From the NCBI RefSeq assembly GCF_036010505.1, contig NZ_CP108569.1, positions 7,022,001 through 7,086,000 of the forward strand: a stretch of DNA of 64,000 nt. Reading direction: 5' to 3'. Position 1 is the first letter of the stretch. Each line of letters starts with the position of its first letter. The position numbers were made by a program, and so were the translations under genes. Shown in pieces: positions 51,913-61,507 of the stretch. This DNA is from Streptomyces sp. NBC_01197. GTDB lineage: Bacteria; Actinomycetota; Actinomycetes; Streptomycetales; Streptomycetaceae. Below the pieces are notes generated by a model. That model searched no databases. It was not told where the DNA came from and saw only the letters and a program-made list of their open reading frames with translations.

Positions 51913-52869
51913 GTGTTGCACACCCGCTCATTCCGTCGCGCGGCAGCGGCGACCGCACTGTCCATCTCGTCGGCCCTCTCACTGACCGCGTGCGGCGAGC
52001 ACGGGGAAAGCGGGGGAGTGGCTCAGCCGGCCACCGCGACCATCGCCGGTGTGCACGTGACCCGCGACGCGGCACTGCACGCCGCTCTGCCCGAACCGGT
52101 CAAGTCCTCCGGAACGGTCCGGGTGGCCACTGACGCGCCCTACGCACCGTTCGTCATGTTCGTGACCGACGGCGAGCCCGCGCTCACCGGCCTCGACTAC
52201 GACCTCGGGCAGGCACTCGGCGCCAAACTCGGCGTGCGATTCGCTTTCACGCCACAGAAGTTCGACGGCATCGTGCCCGCGATCCAGGCAGGCAAGTTCG
52301 ATGCCGTGATCTCGGCGATGACCGACAGCAAGGCGCGCCGGCGCGTCCTCGACTTCGTGGACTACTCCGCTTCCGGCTCGGGGATTCTCGTCACCAGGGG
52401 GAACCCGCACAGGATCGCCCGCCTGGACGACCTCTGCGGCAGAAAGGTGGGTGTGGAGGCCGCCGCCCATCAGCTGGACGTGCTCAAGGCGCACCAGTCC
52501 GCGTGTGCTCACATCGGCAGGGGACCCATCGCGATCCAGAGCTTCCCCAAGGACTCCGACGCACAACTCGCCCTGCGCTCCGGGAAGGTCGCCGCTGATC
52601 TGCTGACCGAACCCGCTGCCGGATGGACGGCGCGGACCGCCGACGGCGGCCACACCTTCGCACTCGTCAAGGACCCGGCGCACGGCGCCGGTTACGACGC
52701 CACGCCCAACGGTGTCGGCGTCACCCAGCGGCTTCCCCGGCTGACCGGCGCGATCCGTAAAGCACTTCAGGAACTGATCGGCGACGGCACACTCAGGAAG
52801 ATCTGCGCGAAGTACGGCTCGGCCTCCATCGCCCTGAAGGACGCGACCAGGAACCCGGCGGTGTCCTGA
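51913..52869 (+). CDS. ABC transporter solute-binding lipoprotein
   Basis: The 318-residue protein has a lipoprotein signal (SISSALSLTACGE, acylated Cys near residue 27). A type 3 periplasmic-binding fold follows (VRVATDAPYAPFVMF, FDGIVPAIQAGKFDAVISAM, VEAAAHQLDVLKAHQ). This is the polar amino acid/opine class. GTG at 51913 has GGGAGG upstream. It is followed after one base by the permease gene. Confidence 0.9.
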   Translation: MLHTRSFRRAAAATALSISSALSLTACGEHGESGGVAQPATATIAGVHVTRDAALHAALPEPVKSSGTVRVATDAPYAPFVMFVTDGEPALTGLDYDLGQALGAKLGVRFAFTPQKFDGIVPAIQAGKFDAVISAMTDSKARRRVLDFVDYSASGSGILVTRGNPHRIARLDDLCGRKVGVEAAAHQLDVLKAHQSACAHIGRGPIAIQSFPKDSDAQLALRSGKVAADLLTEPAAGWTARTADGGHTFALVKDPAHGAGYDATPNGVGVTQRLPRLTGAIRKALQELIGDGTLRKICAKYGSASIALKDATRNPAVS

Positions 52870-52870
52870 T

Positions 52871-53854
52871 ATGCGCGCCACTACACCGACAGGAGCCGCG
52901 CAGAACAGCGCCACCGCCCCGGCGCCGCCCGCCCCGCAGGGCCTCACCCTCGTACCGGTACGGCACTGGGGCCGGTGGACAGCCGCCGCGGTCGCGGCCA
53001 CCGCCCTCGCCGGACTGACCGGCTCCCTGGCCGGAAACAGGAACCTGCACTGGCCCGTCGTCGGACGCTACGTGTTCGACGGCCTGGTCTTCCGCGGCCT
53101 GGCCACCACACTCTGGCTCACGGCTGCCGCAATGGCGCTCGGTCTGGGACTCGGTGTCCTCGTGGCCGTACTGCGCCTGTCGCACAATCCGGTCCTGAGC
53201 GTTCTGGCGACCTCGTTCGTCTGGTTCTTCCGCAGCACCCCGCTCCTGGTCCAGATCATCTTCTGGGGATATGCGGGCGCGCTCTACCACCACGTGCTGA
53301 TCGGCGTCCCGTTCACCCACATCACCTTCCTCGCCGCGGACACCAACGCGGTGCTGACCCCCGCTGTGGCCGCGCTGCTGGCCCTGGGGCTGAACGAAGC
53401 CGCGTACATCAGCGAGATCGTCCGGGCCGGTATCCAGTCGGTGGATCCGGGGCAGGCGGAGGCGGCCCACTCGCTGGGGATGGGGCCCGCCCTGACCACC
53501 CGGCGCATCGTGCTGCCCCAGGCCATGCGGGTGATCATTCCGCCGCTGGGCAACGAGACGATCAACATGCTCAAGATGACCGCTCTGGTCTCCGTGATCT
53601 CGGCGCACGACCTGATGTCCGACATCCAGGATGTGTACGCCCAGAACTACCAGGTCATGCCCATGCTCGTGGTCGCCGCCATCTGGTACCTGATCCTGGT
53701 CACCGCGCTGAGCCTGCCGCAGGCCTGGTTGGAGCGGCGGTACGGCCGCGGCGCGGCGGCACCGGCCGCCGGTCCGGTGAAGCGCCTGCTGACGGGTGCC
53801 GTCCTGCTCATCGCCCGGCCCGCCCGACCCGACGTACCGGAGATGGAGCGATGA
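52871..53854 (+). CDS. ABC transporter permease (polar amino acid type)
   Basis: The 327-residue membrane protein has an N-terminal cytosolic extension with one helix and a five-helix HisM/GlnP-type core. Typical residues are [17 protein letters not shown] and the EAA loop [25 protein letters not shown] (about residues 197-221). Its stop overlaps the ATPase start (ATGA). Confidence 0.92.
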   Translation: MRATTPTGAAQNSATAPAPPAPQGLTLVPVRHWGRWTAAAVAATALAGLTGSLAGNRNLHWPVVGRYVFDGLVFRGLATTLWLTAAAMALGLGLGVLVAVLRLSHNPVLSVLATSFVWFFRSTPLLVQIIFWGYAGALYHHVLIGVPFTHITFLAADTNAVLTPAVAALLALGLNEAAYISEIVRAGIQSVDPGQAEAAHSLGMGPALTTRRIVLPQAMRVIIPPLGNETINMLKMTALVSVISAHDLMSDIQDVYAQNYQVMPMLVVAAIWYLILVTALSLPQAWLERRYGRGAAAPAAGPVKRLLTGAVLLIARPARPDVPEMER

Positions 53855-54621
53855 CTGTGGGAACACCGATGGTGCACGCCGACGGCGTACGAAAGAGTTT
53901 CGGGAAGGCCGCCGTACTGCGGGGCATCGACCTCACCGTGGAACGCGGCCAGGTCTGCTGTCTGCTGGGCCCGTCGGGCTCTGGGAAGTCGACCTTCCTG
54001 CGCTGCATCAACCACCTGGAGAAGCTCGACGGCGGCAGCCTGACCGTCGACGGAGCCCCGGTGGGGTACCGCCGGCAGGGCGGCAGCCTCCATGAACTGA
54101 GGGAGCGTGAAGTCGCCCTCAGGCGCCGGCACATCGGGATGGTCTTCCAGAGGTTCAATCTCTTCCCGCACATGACGGCTGTGCAGAACGTGATGGAGGC
54201 CCCCGTGAGGGTGGTCGGCGTCCCGAGGGCCGCGGCGCACGCCGATGCGCTGCGTCTCCTGGCCCGGGTCGGCCTCGCCGACCGCGCCGACCATTACCCG
54301 TCCCGGCTCTCGGGCGGCCAGCAGCAGCGTGTGGCGATCGCCAGGGCGCTGGCGATGCGGCCGGGACTGATGCTCTTCGACGAGCCCACATCGGCCCTGG
54401 ACCCCGAACTGGTCGGTGACGTACTCGACGTCATGCGTCAACTCGCTGCGGACGGTATGACGATGGTCGTCGTCACCCACGAGATCGGTTTCGCCAGGGA
54501 AGTCGCCGACACGGCGGTCTTCATGGACGGCGGCGTCGTGGTCGAGTCGGGAGACCCGCGGCAGGTACTCGGCGAGCCCCGGCACGAGCGCACCCGCGGC
54601 TTCCTTTCGAAGGTCCTGTGA
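53851..54621 (+). CDS. ABC transporter ATP-binding protein (polar amino acid type)
   Basis: The 256-residue ATPase has Walker [18 protein letters not shown] (about residue 38), the Q loop in [13 protein letters not shown], signature [15 protein letters not shown], Walker [15 protein letters not shown] and the switch His in [10 protein letters not shown]. It is of the GlnQ/HisP class and pairs with the upstream permease. The stop overlaps the next gene's start. Confidence 0.95.
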   Translation: MTVGTPMVHADGVRKSFGKAAVLRGIDLTVERGQVCCLLGPSGSGKSTFLRCINHLEKLDGGSLTVDGAPVGYRRQGGSLHELREREVALRRRHIGMVFQRFNLFPHMTAVQNVMEAPVRVVGVPRAAAHADALRLLARVGLADRADHYPSRLSGGQQQRVAIARALAMRPGLMLFDEPTSALDPELVGDVLDVMRQLAADGMTMVVVTHEIGFAREVADTAVFMDGGVVVESGDPRQVLGEPRHERTRGFLSKVL

Positions 54622-55880
54622 TGGCCCGGGTAGGGGAGCACAGCGCGGCGGCGCACGCCGGGGCGCTGCTGCCTGACGCTGTCGCCCGTCAGGACCGGTA
54701 TCTGGCCGATCTGGCACACCTCGTGTCGATCGACTCAGGCTCCTACACCCCCGCAGGAGTCAACCGGGTCGCGGCCTGGACCGTCCGCCGGCTGGCGGCC
54801 ATGGGATTCGAGACGGACCGGATAGCCGTAACCGCCGACAGCCCCGGCGGTCCCGACAGCCCGCACAGCCCGGACAGCTCCGGCCCGGAGTCCGGTGATC
54901 TGGTGGTGGGACGGCTGCGCGGCCGGCTGCCGGTGGAACAGGGCGGGCGGCGCATCCTGCTGGCCGGGCACATGGACACCGTCTTCGAGGAAGGAACGGC
55001 GGCCGAGCGGCCCTTCGCCGTGGACGGCGGATTCGCCCGCGGTCCCGGCGCCAGCGACGACAAGGGCGGTCTGCTGGCCGGTCTCGCCGCGGTCGAACTC
55101 CTGGTGCACCGGCGGATGCTGGATTTCGCGGAGATCGTCTTCCTCGCCACCCCCGACGAGGAGACCGGTTCCCCGGCCAGCCGTTCGGTGACAGCTTCGC
55201 TCTGCGCGGGCATCGACTACGGGCTGGGGCTGGAGTGCGCCCGGGAGAACGGCGACCTGGTCATCGCCCGAAAGGGGGTGGTGGACCTCCTCGTCACCGT
55301 CACGGGACGGGCGGCCCACGCCGGTATCGAACCGGAACGCGGCGCGAACGCGGCGCTGGCCGCCGCGCACCTCCTCATCGGCTGCCAGCGGCTGAACGGA
55401 CGCTGGAGCGATGTCACCGTCAATGTGGGGATCGCCAGGGCGGGCAGCCGCATCAACATCGTCTGCCCCGAAGCCGAGTTGCACGTGGAGATACGGTCAC
55501 CGACCGCCGAGGGCATCCGGTGCGCGAAGGAGGCGGTCGGGGCGGCCGCCGCCCGGCTTTCCGTGCCGGGCACCACCGCCACCGTGCGGCAGACGTACGC
55601 CTGCCCGCCGATGGAGGACACCGCGCGGGCCCGCGCCATGCTCGGACAGGCACGGGAGGCGGCAGCGGAACTGGGGATCGTCCTGGGAGCCGCTGCCACC
55701 GGCGGTGTCGGTGACGCCAACACCATCGCCGGCACCGGGGTGCCCGTCCTCGACGGTCTCGGCCCGGTCGGCGGCGGCGATCACAGCCCGGACGAGTGGC
55801 TCGACGTGACCACGGTGCCCGCGAGGACCGCCCTGCTGGGAGCCCTGATCGTGGCGCTCGGGGACGCACGCCCCGGCTGA
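54621..55880 (+). CDS. M20-family metallopeptidase (CPG2-like)
   Basis: The 419-residue protein has the M20 motifs LLAGHMDTVFEEG (His, Asp), GPGASDDKGG, ATPDEETGSPASR (Glu pair) and ECARENGDL. A dimerisation domain carries GRAAHAGIEPERGANA. It resembles glutamate carboxypeptidases that cleave N-acyl or peptidyl amino acids. Its start overlaps the ABC ATPase stop, so import and cytosolic hydrolysis of one substrate are likely coupled. An alternative start is the overlapping GTG at 54618. Confidence 0.9.
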   Translation: MARVGEHSAAAHAGALLPDAVARQDRYLADLAHLVSIDSGSYTPAGVNRVAAWTVRRLAAMGFETDRIAVTADSPGGPDSPHSPDSSGPESGDLVVGRLRGRLPVEQGGRRILLAGHMDTVFEEGTAAERPFAVDGGFARGPGASDDKGGLLAGLAAVELLVHRRMLDFAEIVFLATPDEETGSPASRSVTASLCAGIDYGLGLECARENGDLVIARKGVVDLLVTVTGRAAHAGIEPERGANAALAAAHLLIGCQRLNGRWSDVTVNVGIARAGSRINIVCPEAELHVEIRSPTAEGIRCAKEAVGAAAARLSVPGTTATVRQTYACPPMEDTARARAMLGQAREAAAELGIVLGAAATGGVGDANTIAGTGVPVLDGLGPVGGGDHSPDEWLDVTTVPARTALLGALIVALGDARPG

Positions 55881-55982
55881 TCGGCCGCGCGGAGCGGGCC
55901 GCCGCCGGGCGGCCAGCCCACGCGATGTCACGGGGAGCGGCCCGCCTGCGTAATCTGAAGCCTCTGAAAGGTGGCGTGGCCC

Positions 55983-56903
55983 ATGTCCTCACTTGCCGAA
56001 GAGATCCGGCACCGACTCGGCGACCTCAGTCCCGCCGAGCGCAAGGTGGCCCGGGTACTCCTCGCGGGCTACCCGTCGGCGGGCTTCGAGACGGTGGCCA
56101 CACTCGCCGAACGGGCCGGGGTGAGCGCCCCCACCGTGATCCGCTTCGTCAACAGGCTCGGCTACAAGGGGTTCCCCGGCTTCCAGGCAGCGCTCCGCGA
56201 CGAGCTGGAGGAACGCAGCGCATCGCCCCTTGAGCTGTACAGCACGCGCGGATACGGCAGCGGTCCGCTCCTCCCGCAGCCGGGCGACGGGCCCGGCGAG
56301 GAAGTGCGGGAACAGGGAGGCGAGCAGGGGACGGGCGACCCGGAGCAGGACGTATTCAGCGGCGCGGTGGCCCGTACTCTGCGCGAGCTGCCGCCGCACG
56401 ACCTTCGGGCCGCGGTCGGGCTGCTCAGCCATCCCAAGCACCGTGTCGTCCTCGTCGGCGGCCGGTTCACGCATCTGCTGGCCGAGTATCTGGCTCTGCA
56501 CCTGATGCAGCTGCGCGACGATGTGGTGCTCCTGCCCGACCGTGACGTGGAGCGGACCGCCGTACTCGCCGGACTCGGCAAGCAGGATGTCCTCGTCGTC
56601 TTCGACTACCGCCGCTATGAACCGGACAAGAGCGTCATCGGCGAGATGGCACGGAGGCGCGGCAGCAAGATCGTGCTCTTCACCGACGCCTGGCTCTCCC
56701 CGGTGACCAACGTCGCCGATGTCGTCCTGCCGAGCCAGGTGGCCGCCCCCTCCCCGTACGACAGCCTGGTGCCGACGCTGGCCACGGTGGAGACGGTCGT
56801 CGCCGGTGTGCTCGGACAGCTGGGTGAGGCGGGACGCAGCCATCTCGCGCACAGCGAGGCGGTGGCCCGGCAGGCAGGGCTCCAGCCGGAAGGCGGCAGT
56901 TGA
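55983..56903 (+). CDS. MurR/RpiR-family transcriptional regulator
   Basis: The 306-residue protein has an N-terminal RpiR helix-turn-helix (FETVATLAERAGVSAPTVIRFVNRLGYKGFPGFQ, key residues LA-AGVS-PTVIRF-GYKGF, about residues 34-68) and a C-terminal SIS domain (VVLVGGRFTHLLAEYLALHLMQL). A charged disordered segment (about 100-125) separates them. It probably senses the transported substrate or a sugar phosphate and controls the ABC/M20 operon upstream. ATG at 55983 has AAAGG upstream. Confidence 0.88.
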   Translation: MSSLAEEIRHRLGDLSPAERKVARVLLAGYPSAGFETVATLAERAGVSAPTVIRFVNRLGYKGFPGFQAALRDELEERSASPLELYSTRGYGSGPLLPQPGDGPGEEVREQGGEQGTGDPEQDVFSGAVARTLRELPPHDLRAAVGLLSHPKHRVVLVGGRFTHLLAEYLALHLMQLRDDVVLLPDRDVERTAVLAGLGKQDVLVVFDYRRYEPDKSVIGEMARRRGSKIVLFTDAWLSPVTNVADVVLPSQVAAPSPYDSLVPTLATVETVVAGVLGQLGEAGRSHLAHSEAVARQAGLQPEGGS

Positions 56904-57670
56904 TGGCTTCCCGCGTCAGGGCCGCGCTCTCGGGCCTGCGGCGGCCGTTCGCCCCGCAGGGCCCGACCCTCAGGGAGCTGACCGTGCAGGCGCTCTCCTC
57001 GATCGAGCGGGGTTACGACCTGCTGGCGCCGAAGTTCGACCAGACCCCGTTCCGTACGCCCGACCGCGTCCTGGACGCGGTCGGCGGAGCGCTGCGCCCG
57101 CTCGGTCCGTTCGGGGCGGGACTCGACGTCTGCTGCGGTACGGGAGCGGGCGCCCGGGTGCTGCGCTCCGTGTGCACGGAGCGCGTCACCGGGGTGGACT
57201 TCAGCGCCGGGATGCTGACCGCCGCCCGCCGGGCGGAGACGGGTGCGGCCGCCCCCGTGGCCGAGTGGGTACGGGCCGACGCCCGGGACCTGCCGTTCCG
57301 GAGCGCCTTCGACCTGGCCGTGAGTTTCGGCGCTTTCGGCCACTTCCTGCCCGCTGAACGCCCCGGCCTGTTCGCCGGGGTCCACCGGGCGCTGCGGCCC
57401 GGCGGAGTCTTCGCTTTCCCCATCGGCGCGCCGCAGTCCTTCCGCGACCCGCTGTACTGGACGCTGCTCGGCTTCGACTCGGTGATGCGGGTACGGAACC
57501 TGGTGTGGCGGCCGCGGTTCGTCATGTACTACCGGACGTTCCCGCTGGGCGCGGTGCGGGACGATCTGACCCGGGCCGGATTCTCGGTGGAGCTGCTGCC
57601 GCTGGAGGAATTCGGCCGTCGGCCGGACGGCAGCCCGCGCTGTCGCCTCGTCGTGGCCCGGCGGACGTGA
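56903..57670 (+). CDS. SAM-dependent methyltransferase (class I)
   Basis: The 255-residue protein has the class I motif I LDVCCGTGAGARVL (about residues 73-86), an acidic motif II GVDFSAGMLTAAR, motif VRADARDLPFR and the post-I loop RPGGVFAFPI. It methylates an unknown small molecule. Its start overlaps the RpiR stop, so the two are co-translated. Confidence 0.85.
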   Translation: MASRVRAALSGLRRPFAPQGPTLRELTVQALSSIERGYDLLAPKFDQTPFRTPDRVLDAVGGALRPLGPFGAGLDVCCGTGAGARVLRSVCTERVTGVDFSAGMLTAARRAETGAAAPVAEWVRADARDLPFRSAFDLAVSFGAFGHFLPAERPGLFAGVHRALRPGGVFAFPIGAPQSFRDPLYWTLLGFDSVMRVRNLVWRPRFVMYYRTFPLGAVRDDLTRAGFSVELLPLEEFGRRPDGSPRCRLVVARRT

Positions 57671-57721
57671 CCGGGGAGAACTGACAAACTGGGTCCGACG
57701 ATCGATACGGAGGAGTGGCAG

Positions 57722-59362
57722 ATGGCGCACGAACGAGCGGGGCAGCCGGCGCGACCGGAGGACCTCACCGATGTCGCCCGGCTGGTGACCTCGTACTACG
57801 CGCTGCACCCGGACCCCGAAGAGCCCGCCCAGCGGGTGGCGTTCGGCACCTCGGGACACCGCGGCTCGTCCTTCGCCACCGCGTTCAACGAGGACCACAT
57901 CGCCGCCACCAGCCAGGCGATCTGCGAGTACCGCGCCCGGCAGGGGACCGACGGCCCGCTTTTCCTCGGCGCCGACACCCATGCGCTCTCCGAGCCGGCC
58001 AGGGTCACCGCCGTCGAGGTGTTCGCGGCCAACGGGGTGACCCTGCTCATCGACTCGGCCGACGGCTACACCCCGACCCCCGCCGTCTCGCACGCCATCC
58101 TCACGTACAACCGCGGCCGGACCTCGGGGCTCGCCGACGGCGTGGTGGTCACCCCCTCGCACAACCCGCCCGCCGACGGCGGGTTCAAGTACAACCCGCC
58201 GAGCGGCGGCCCGGCCGGATCCGACGCGACCGGCTGGATCCAGGACCGCGCCAACGAGATCATCGTCGCCGGCCTCAAGGACGTACGCCGGCTGCCGTAC
58301 ACCCGCGCGCTGACCGCCTCCACGACCGGGCGCTACGACTTCCTCGGTACGTATGTGAGCGACCTGCCGTCCGTGGTCGACCTGGACGCGGTGCGCGCCG
58401 CCGGTCTGCGCATCGGCGCCGATCCGCTGGGCGGTGCGTCCGTGGCGTACTGGGGCCGGATCGCCGAACAGCACCGGATCGACCTGACGGTGGTCAACCC
58501 GCTCTCCGACCCGACCTGGCGGTTCATGACCCTGGACTGGGACGGGAAGATCCGGATGGACTGCTCGTCGCCGTACGCGATGGCGTCCCTGATCGAGCGG
58601 TCCGGCGAATACCGGATCGCCACCGGCAACGACGCCGACGCCGACCGGCACGGCATCGTCACCCCGGACGCCGGGCTGATGAACCCCAACCACTATCTGG
58701 CCGCGGCGATTTCGTACCTGTTCACGCACCGCGAGCAGTGGCCCGCGGCTGCGGGCGTCGGCAAGACGCTGGTCTCATCGGGGATGATCGACCGGGTGGC
58801 GGCCGGTCTGGGCCGCGAACTGGTCGAAGTACCGGTCGGCTTCAAGTGGTTCGTGGACGGCCTGGTGGACGGCTCGCTGGGCTTCGGCGGCGAGGAGTCG
58901 GCGGGAGCCTCGTTCCTGCGCCGCGACGGGTCGGTGTGGACCACCGACAAGGACGGCATCATCCTGGCCCTGCTCGCTTCCGAGATCCTCGCGGTCACCG
59001 GGAAGACACCGTCCGAGCACTACACGGCGCTCACCGAGCGTTTCGGCGCGCCCGCCTACGCCAGGATCGACGCCCCTGCCGACCGTACGGAGAAGGCGGT
59101 GCTCGCCAGGCTCTCGCCCGGGCAGATCACCGCGGACACCCTGGCGGGGGAGCGGGTCACGGCGGTGCTCACCGAGGCGCCCGGCAACGGCGCGCCCATC
59201 GGCGGCATCAAGGTGACCACGGAGAACGCCTGGTTCGCGGCCCGGCCGTCGGGCACCGAGGACGTCTACAAGATCTATGCGGAGTCCTTCCTCGGGGCCG
59301 GCCATCTCGGCCAGGTCCAGGAGGAGGCGAAGGCCGTCGTCTCGGCGGCGCTCGCCGGCTGA
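57722..59362 (+). CDS. pgm: Alpha-D-glucose phosphate-specific phosphoglucomutase
   Basis: The 546-residue protein has all phosphohexomutase motifs: [11 protein letters not shown] near the start, the phosphoserine loop [13 protein letters not shown] (about residue 146), the metal loop [10 protein letters not shown] (about 302), the sugar loop GEESAGASF (about 390) and the phosphate loop [11 protein letters not shown]. Length is normal. It interconverts glucose 1- and 6-phosphates in glycogen and nucleotide-sugar metabolism. GGAGGAG precedes the ATG. Confidence 0.95.
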   Translation: MAHERAGQPARPEDLTDVARLVTSYYALHPDPEEPAQRVAFGTSGHRGSSFATAFNEDHIAATSQAICEYRARQGTDGPLFLGADTHALSEPARVTAVEVFAANGVTLLIDSADGYTPTPAVSHAILTYNRGRTSGLADGVVVTPSHNPPADGGFKYNPPSGGPAGSDATGWIQDRANEIIVAGLKDVRRLPYTRALTASTTGRYDFLGTYVSDLPSVVDLDAVRAAGLRIGADPLGGASVAYWGRIAEQHRIDLTVVNPLSDPTWRFMTLDWDGKIRMDCSSPYAMASLIERSGEYRIATGNDADADRHGIVTPDAGLMNPNHYLAAAISYLFTHREQWPAAAGVGKTLVSSGMIDRVAAGLGRELVEVPVGFKWFVDGLVDGSLGFGGEESAGASFLRRDGSVWTTDKDGIILALLASEILAVTGKTPSEHYTALTERFGAPAYARIDAPADRTEKAVLARLSPGQITADTLAGERVTAVLTEAPGNGAPIGGIKVTTENAWFAARPSGTEDVYKIYAESFLGAGHLGQVQEEAKAVVSAALAG

Positions 59363-59395
59363 GGCCCCGTGGTGGGAACCCGTCCGCCGGGAGGG

Positions 59396-60544
59396 TCAGG
59401 CGCCGGGGACCGTGCGGTGGATCCGGCGCAGGAAGGCGGCGTTGTCGGGCGTGTGCCGGATCCGGTCCAGCAGCGCTTCAAGCGTCGCCTGCCCGTCCCG
59501 TGAGCGCAGCGCCCGGCGCAGTCCCTGTACGGCGGTCAACTCGCCCTCGGCCAGAAGCAGTTCCTCGCGCCGGGTGCCCGAAGCCGTGATGTCGACGGCC
59601 GGGAAGACGCGCCTGTCGGCCAGTGCGCGGTCCAGCCGGAGCTCCATGTTGCCGGTGCTCTTCAGCTCCTCGAAGAAGTAGTCGTCGGCGCGGGAGCCGG
59701 TGTCGACCAGCGCGGTCGCGAGGATGGTCAGCGAGCCGCCCTCCTCGGCGAGGCGCGCGGCGCCGAAGAGCCGCTTGGGGCCCTGCACGGCCGCGGCGTC
59801 GACACCACCCGACAGCGTCCGGCCGCCCGATGATGCCGCGTTGTTGTGCGCCCGGCAGAGCCGGGTCAGGGAGTCGAGCAGGATGACGACGTCCTCGCCT
59901 TGTTCGACCAGGCGCTTGGCACGCTCCACCGCGAGATCGGCGAGTGCGATGTGCTCCTTCGCCGGCCTGTCGAAGGTCGACGCGAGGACGTCGCCCCGTA
60001 CGGAGCGGCGCATGTCGGTGACCTCCTCGGGGCGTTCGTCGAGCAGTACCACCATCAGACGGCACTCCGGGTGGTTGGCCGCGATGGCAGCCGCGAGCTG
60101 CTGGAGAAGCACGGTCTTACCGGTCCTGGGCGGCGCGACGATCAGGCCGCGCTGCCCCTTGCCGACCGGGGCGATCAGATCGATGAGCCGGGTCGCCGCG
60201 GCGCCGCCCGCCGTTTCGAGGCGCAGCCGCTCACGCGGGTGCAGAGGTGTCAGGTCGCGGAAGTGCCGGCGGCCCCGAAGGGCCTCGGTCGGGCGGCCGT
60301 TGACCCGGTCGACCCGGACCGGGGCGCCTGGCCGCGGACAGGTCCCTTCGACGAAGTCGCCTGTACGCAGGCCGAGGTGGCGAATCCGGTCGGCTGTCAC
60401 CTGGGCATCGTCGGGCGACGGGCGGGAGCCCGGCCCGGCGTGAGTGCGCAGCAGGCCGTGCCCCCGGCCGGTGACATCGAGGACGCCGGAGGCGGCGACG
60501 GACAGGTCCTGCTGGACAGGAGGGTGTTCGAGTGTGGTGGTCAT
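59396..60544 (-). CDS. Short transcription termination factor Rho paralogue
   Basis: The 382-residue protein contains a cold-shock RNA-binding domain (GHGLLRTHAG, PSPDDAQVTADRIRHLGLRTGDFVEG) and a full hexameric ATPase. The ATPase has Walker A VAPPRTGKTVLLQQL (about residue 138), Walker B VVILLDSLTRLCRA, the Q loop SGGVDAAAVQGPKRLFGAARLAEEGGS (key Q-G-PKRLFGAAR) and GTGNMELRLDR. It lacks the long N-terminal extension of Streptomyces housekeeping Rho, so it is probably a second Rho. The ATG at 60544 has AAAGGA upstream. Confidence 0.9.
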   Translation of the reverse strand: MTTTLEHPPVQQDLSVAASGVLDVTGRGHGLLRTHAGPGSRPSPDDAQVTADRIRHLGLRTGDFVEGTCPRPGAPVRVDRVNGRPTEALRGRRHFRDLTPLHPRERLRLETAGGAAATRLIDLIAPVGKGQRGLIVAPPRTGKTVLLQQLAAAIAANHPECRLMVVLLDERPEEVTDMRRSVRGDVLASTFDRPAKEHIALADLAVERAKRLVEQGEDVVILLDSLTRLCRAHNNAASSGGRTLSGGVDAAAVQGPKRLFGAARLAEEGGSLTILATALVDTGSRADDYFFEELKSTGNMELRLDRALADRRVFPAVDITASGTRREELLLAEGELTAVQGLRRALRSRDGQATLEALLDRIRHTPDNAAFLRRIHRTVPGA

Positions 60545-60974
60545 GGCGAGTCCTTTCGCGGGCATGCCGTCTCGGGGCATGCGGATGAGAGACCCGGCGG
60601 GGGGCGGTGTCGGCACGCCCCGTGCGACGGGCGGAAGAGCCCGGGCCGGGAGAGGTGGTGCTTGTGAGCCGGATCGCCGATCATGAGAGGAAAGGCGCAG
60701 CAGCAAGAGAGCGCGATACGCGGTAAATGCGATAACTGGCACCGGCGCCCATCGAGGGGCGTACACAAGTGCTGATCGCACCGTACCACACGTCCCGCAC
60801 TGTGCCGCCGGGCGGTATCGGCCGGTACGGCCGAGGAGCCCGTTGGGCCGTCCGGGACCTGCGACGTTGTCGGGACACGGATATGCGAGCACGCTGGAAG
60901 GAAGAGAGGTCCTGCCGGGCGAACGGCCCGGAGGCACGAACGGACTCACCGAGGGACGGACGAAGGAGCACACC
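60545..60974. promoter_or_regulatory. Divergent promoter region of the Rho paralogue and DUF5709 genes
   Basis: This 430-bp gap has no convincing gene. An AT-rich patch near 60700-60745 (GCGATACGCGGTAAATGCGATAAC) is the likely promoter zone for the Rho gene, implying a 5' leader of more than 150 bases. The minus-strand frame in front of Rho reads HDRRSGS but has no RBS. Confidence 0.4.
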
Positions 60975-61475
60975 GTGGCGATGGGAGCGGACGACGCCAG
61001 GGGTGACGACGTCTACCAGCCGGACGGCAGTGAAGTCACCGAGGACTCGGGCATTCTCGACCGCGAGGACACACTCAACGGCCGTGCCTCCGATCCGTAC
61101 GACGAGGGCTGGTCCCCGCCGGAACGGCCACTGGGCGTCGACCACGCGGGAACCACCCAGGAGGAGCAGCACGAGGGCGAGACGCTGGACCAGCGCCTGG
61201 CCGAGGAGCGACCCGACCCGGCGCTGCTCCGCGCACCGGCCGGCGACGGCATCGGCGACGCGTCCGACAGCGATGGGGAGCCGCTGGACGACGAGGTCGG
61301 CGACAACCGGTCGGGACGGCTGGTCGCCCCGGACGAAGGGGCGCACGAGGAAGCCGAGAAGGACATGCTGGCGGAGGACGTGGGCGTCGACGGCGGCGCG
61401 GCCTCCGCCGAGGAGGCCGCGGTGCACCTCGTCGGTGACCGGACGGCCGACGACGGCCGGCCCCGGAGCCGGTAG
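60975..61475 (+). CDS. DUF5709-family acidic protein
   Basis: The 166-residue product is acidic and low complexity, with the family hallmarks DDVYQPDGSEVTEDSGILD, EDTLNGRASDPYDEGWSPPERPLGVDHAGTTQEEQHEGE and EPLDDEVGDNRSGRLVAPDEG (quoted in shortened form; key words DEGWSPPERPLG and RSGRLVAPDEG). This actinobacterial family is of unknown function. GTG at 60975 has AGGAG six bases upstream. Confidence 0.8.
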   Translation: MAMGADDARGDDVYQPDGSEVTEDSGILDREDTLNGRASDPYDEGWSPPERPLGVDHAGTTQEEQHEGETLDQRLAEERPDPALLRAPAGDGIGDASDSDGEPLDDEVGDNRSGRLVAPDEGAHEEAEKDMLAEDVGVDGGAASAEEAAVHLVGDRTADDGRPRSR

Positions 61476-61507
61476 CGCGGGCCGGGGTCAGCCGGCCGCG
61501 ACCGGGG

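Noticed and set aside
60545..60790. Possible leader peptide or N-terminal extension of the Rho paralogue
   Set aside because: The frame is open and contains a Leu-rich stretch, but there is no RBS and no recognised attenuator structure.
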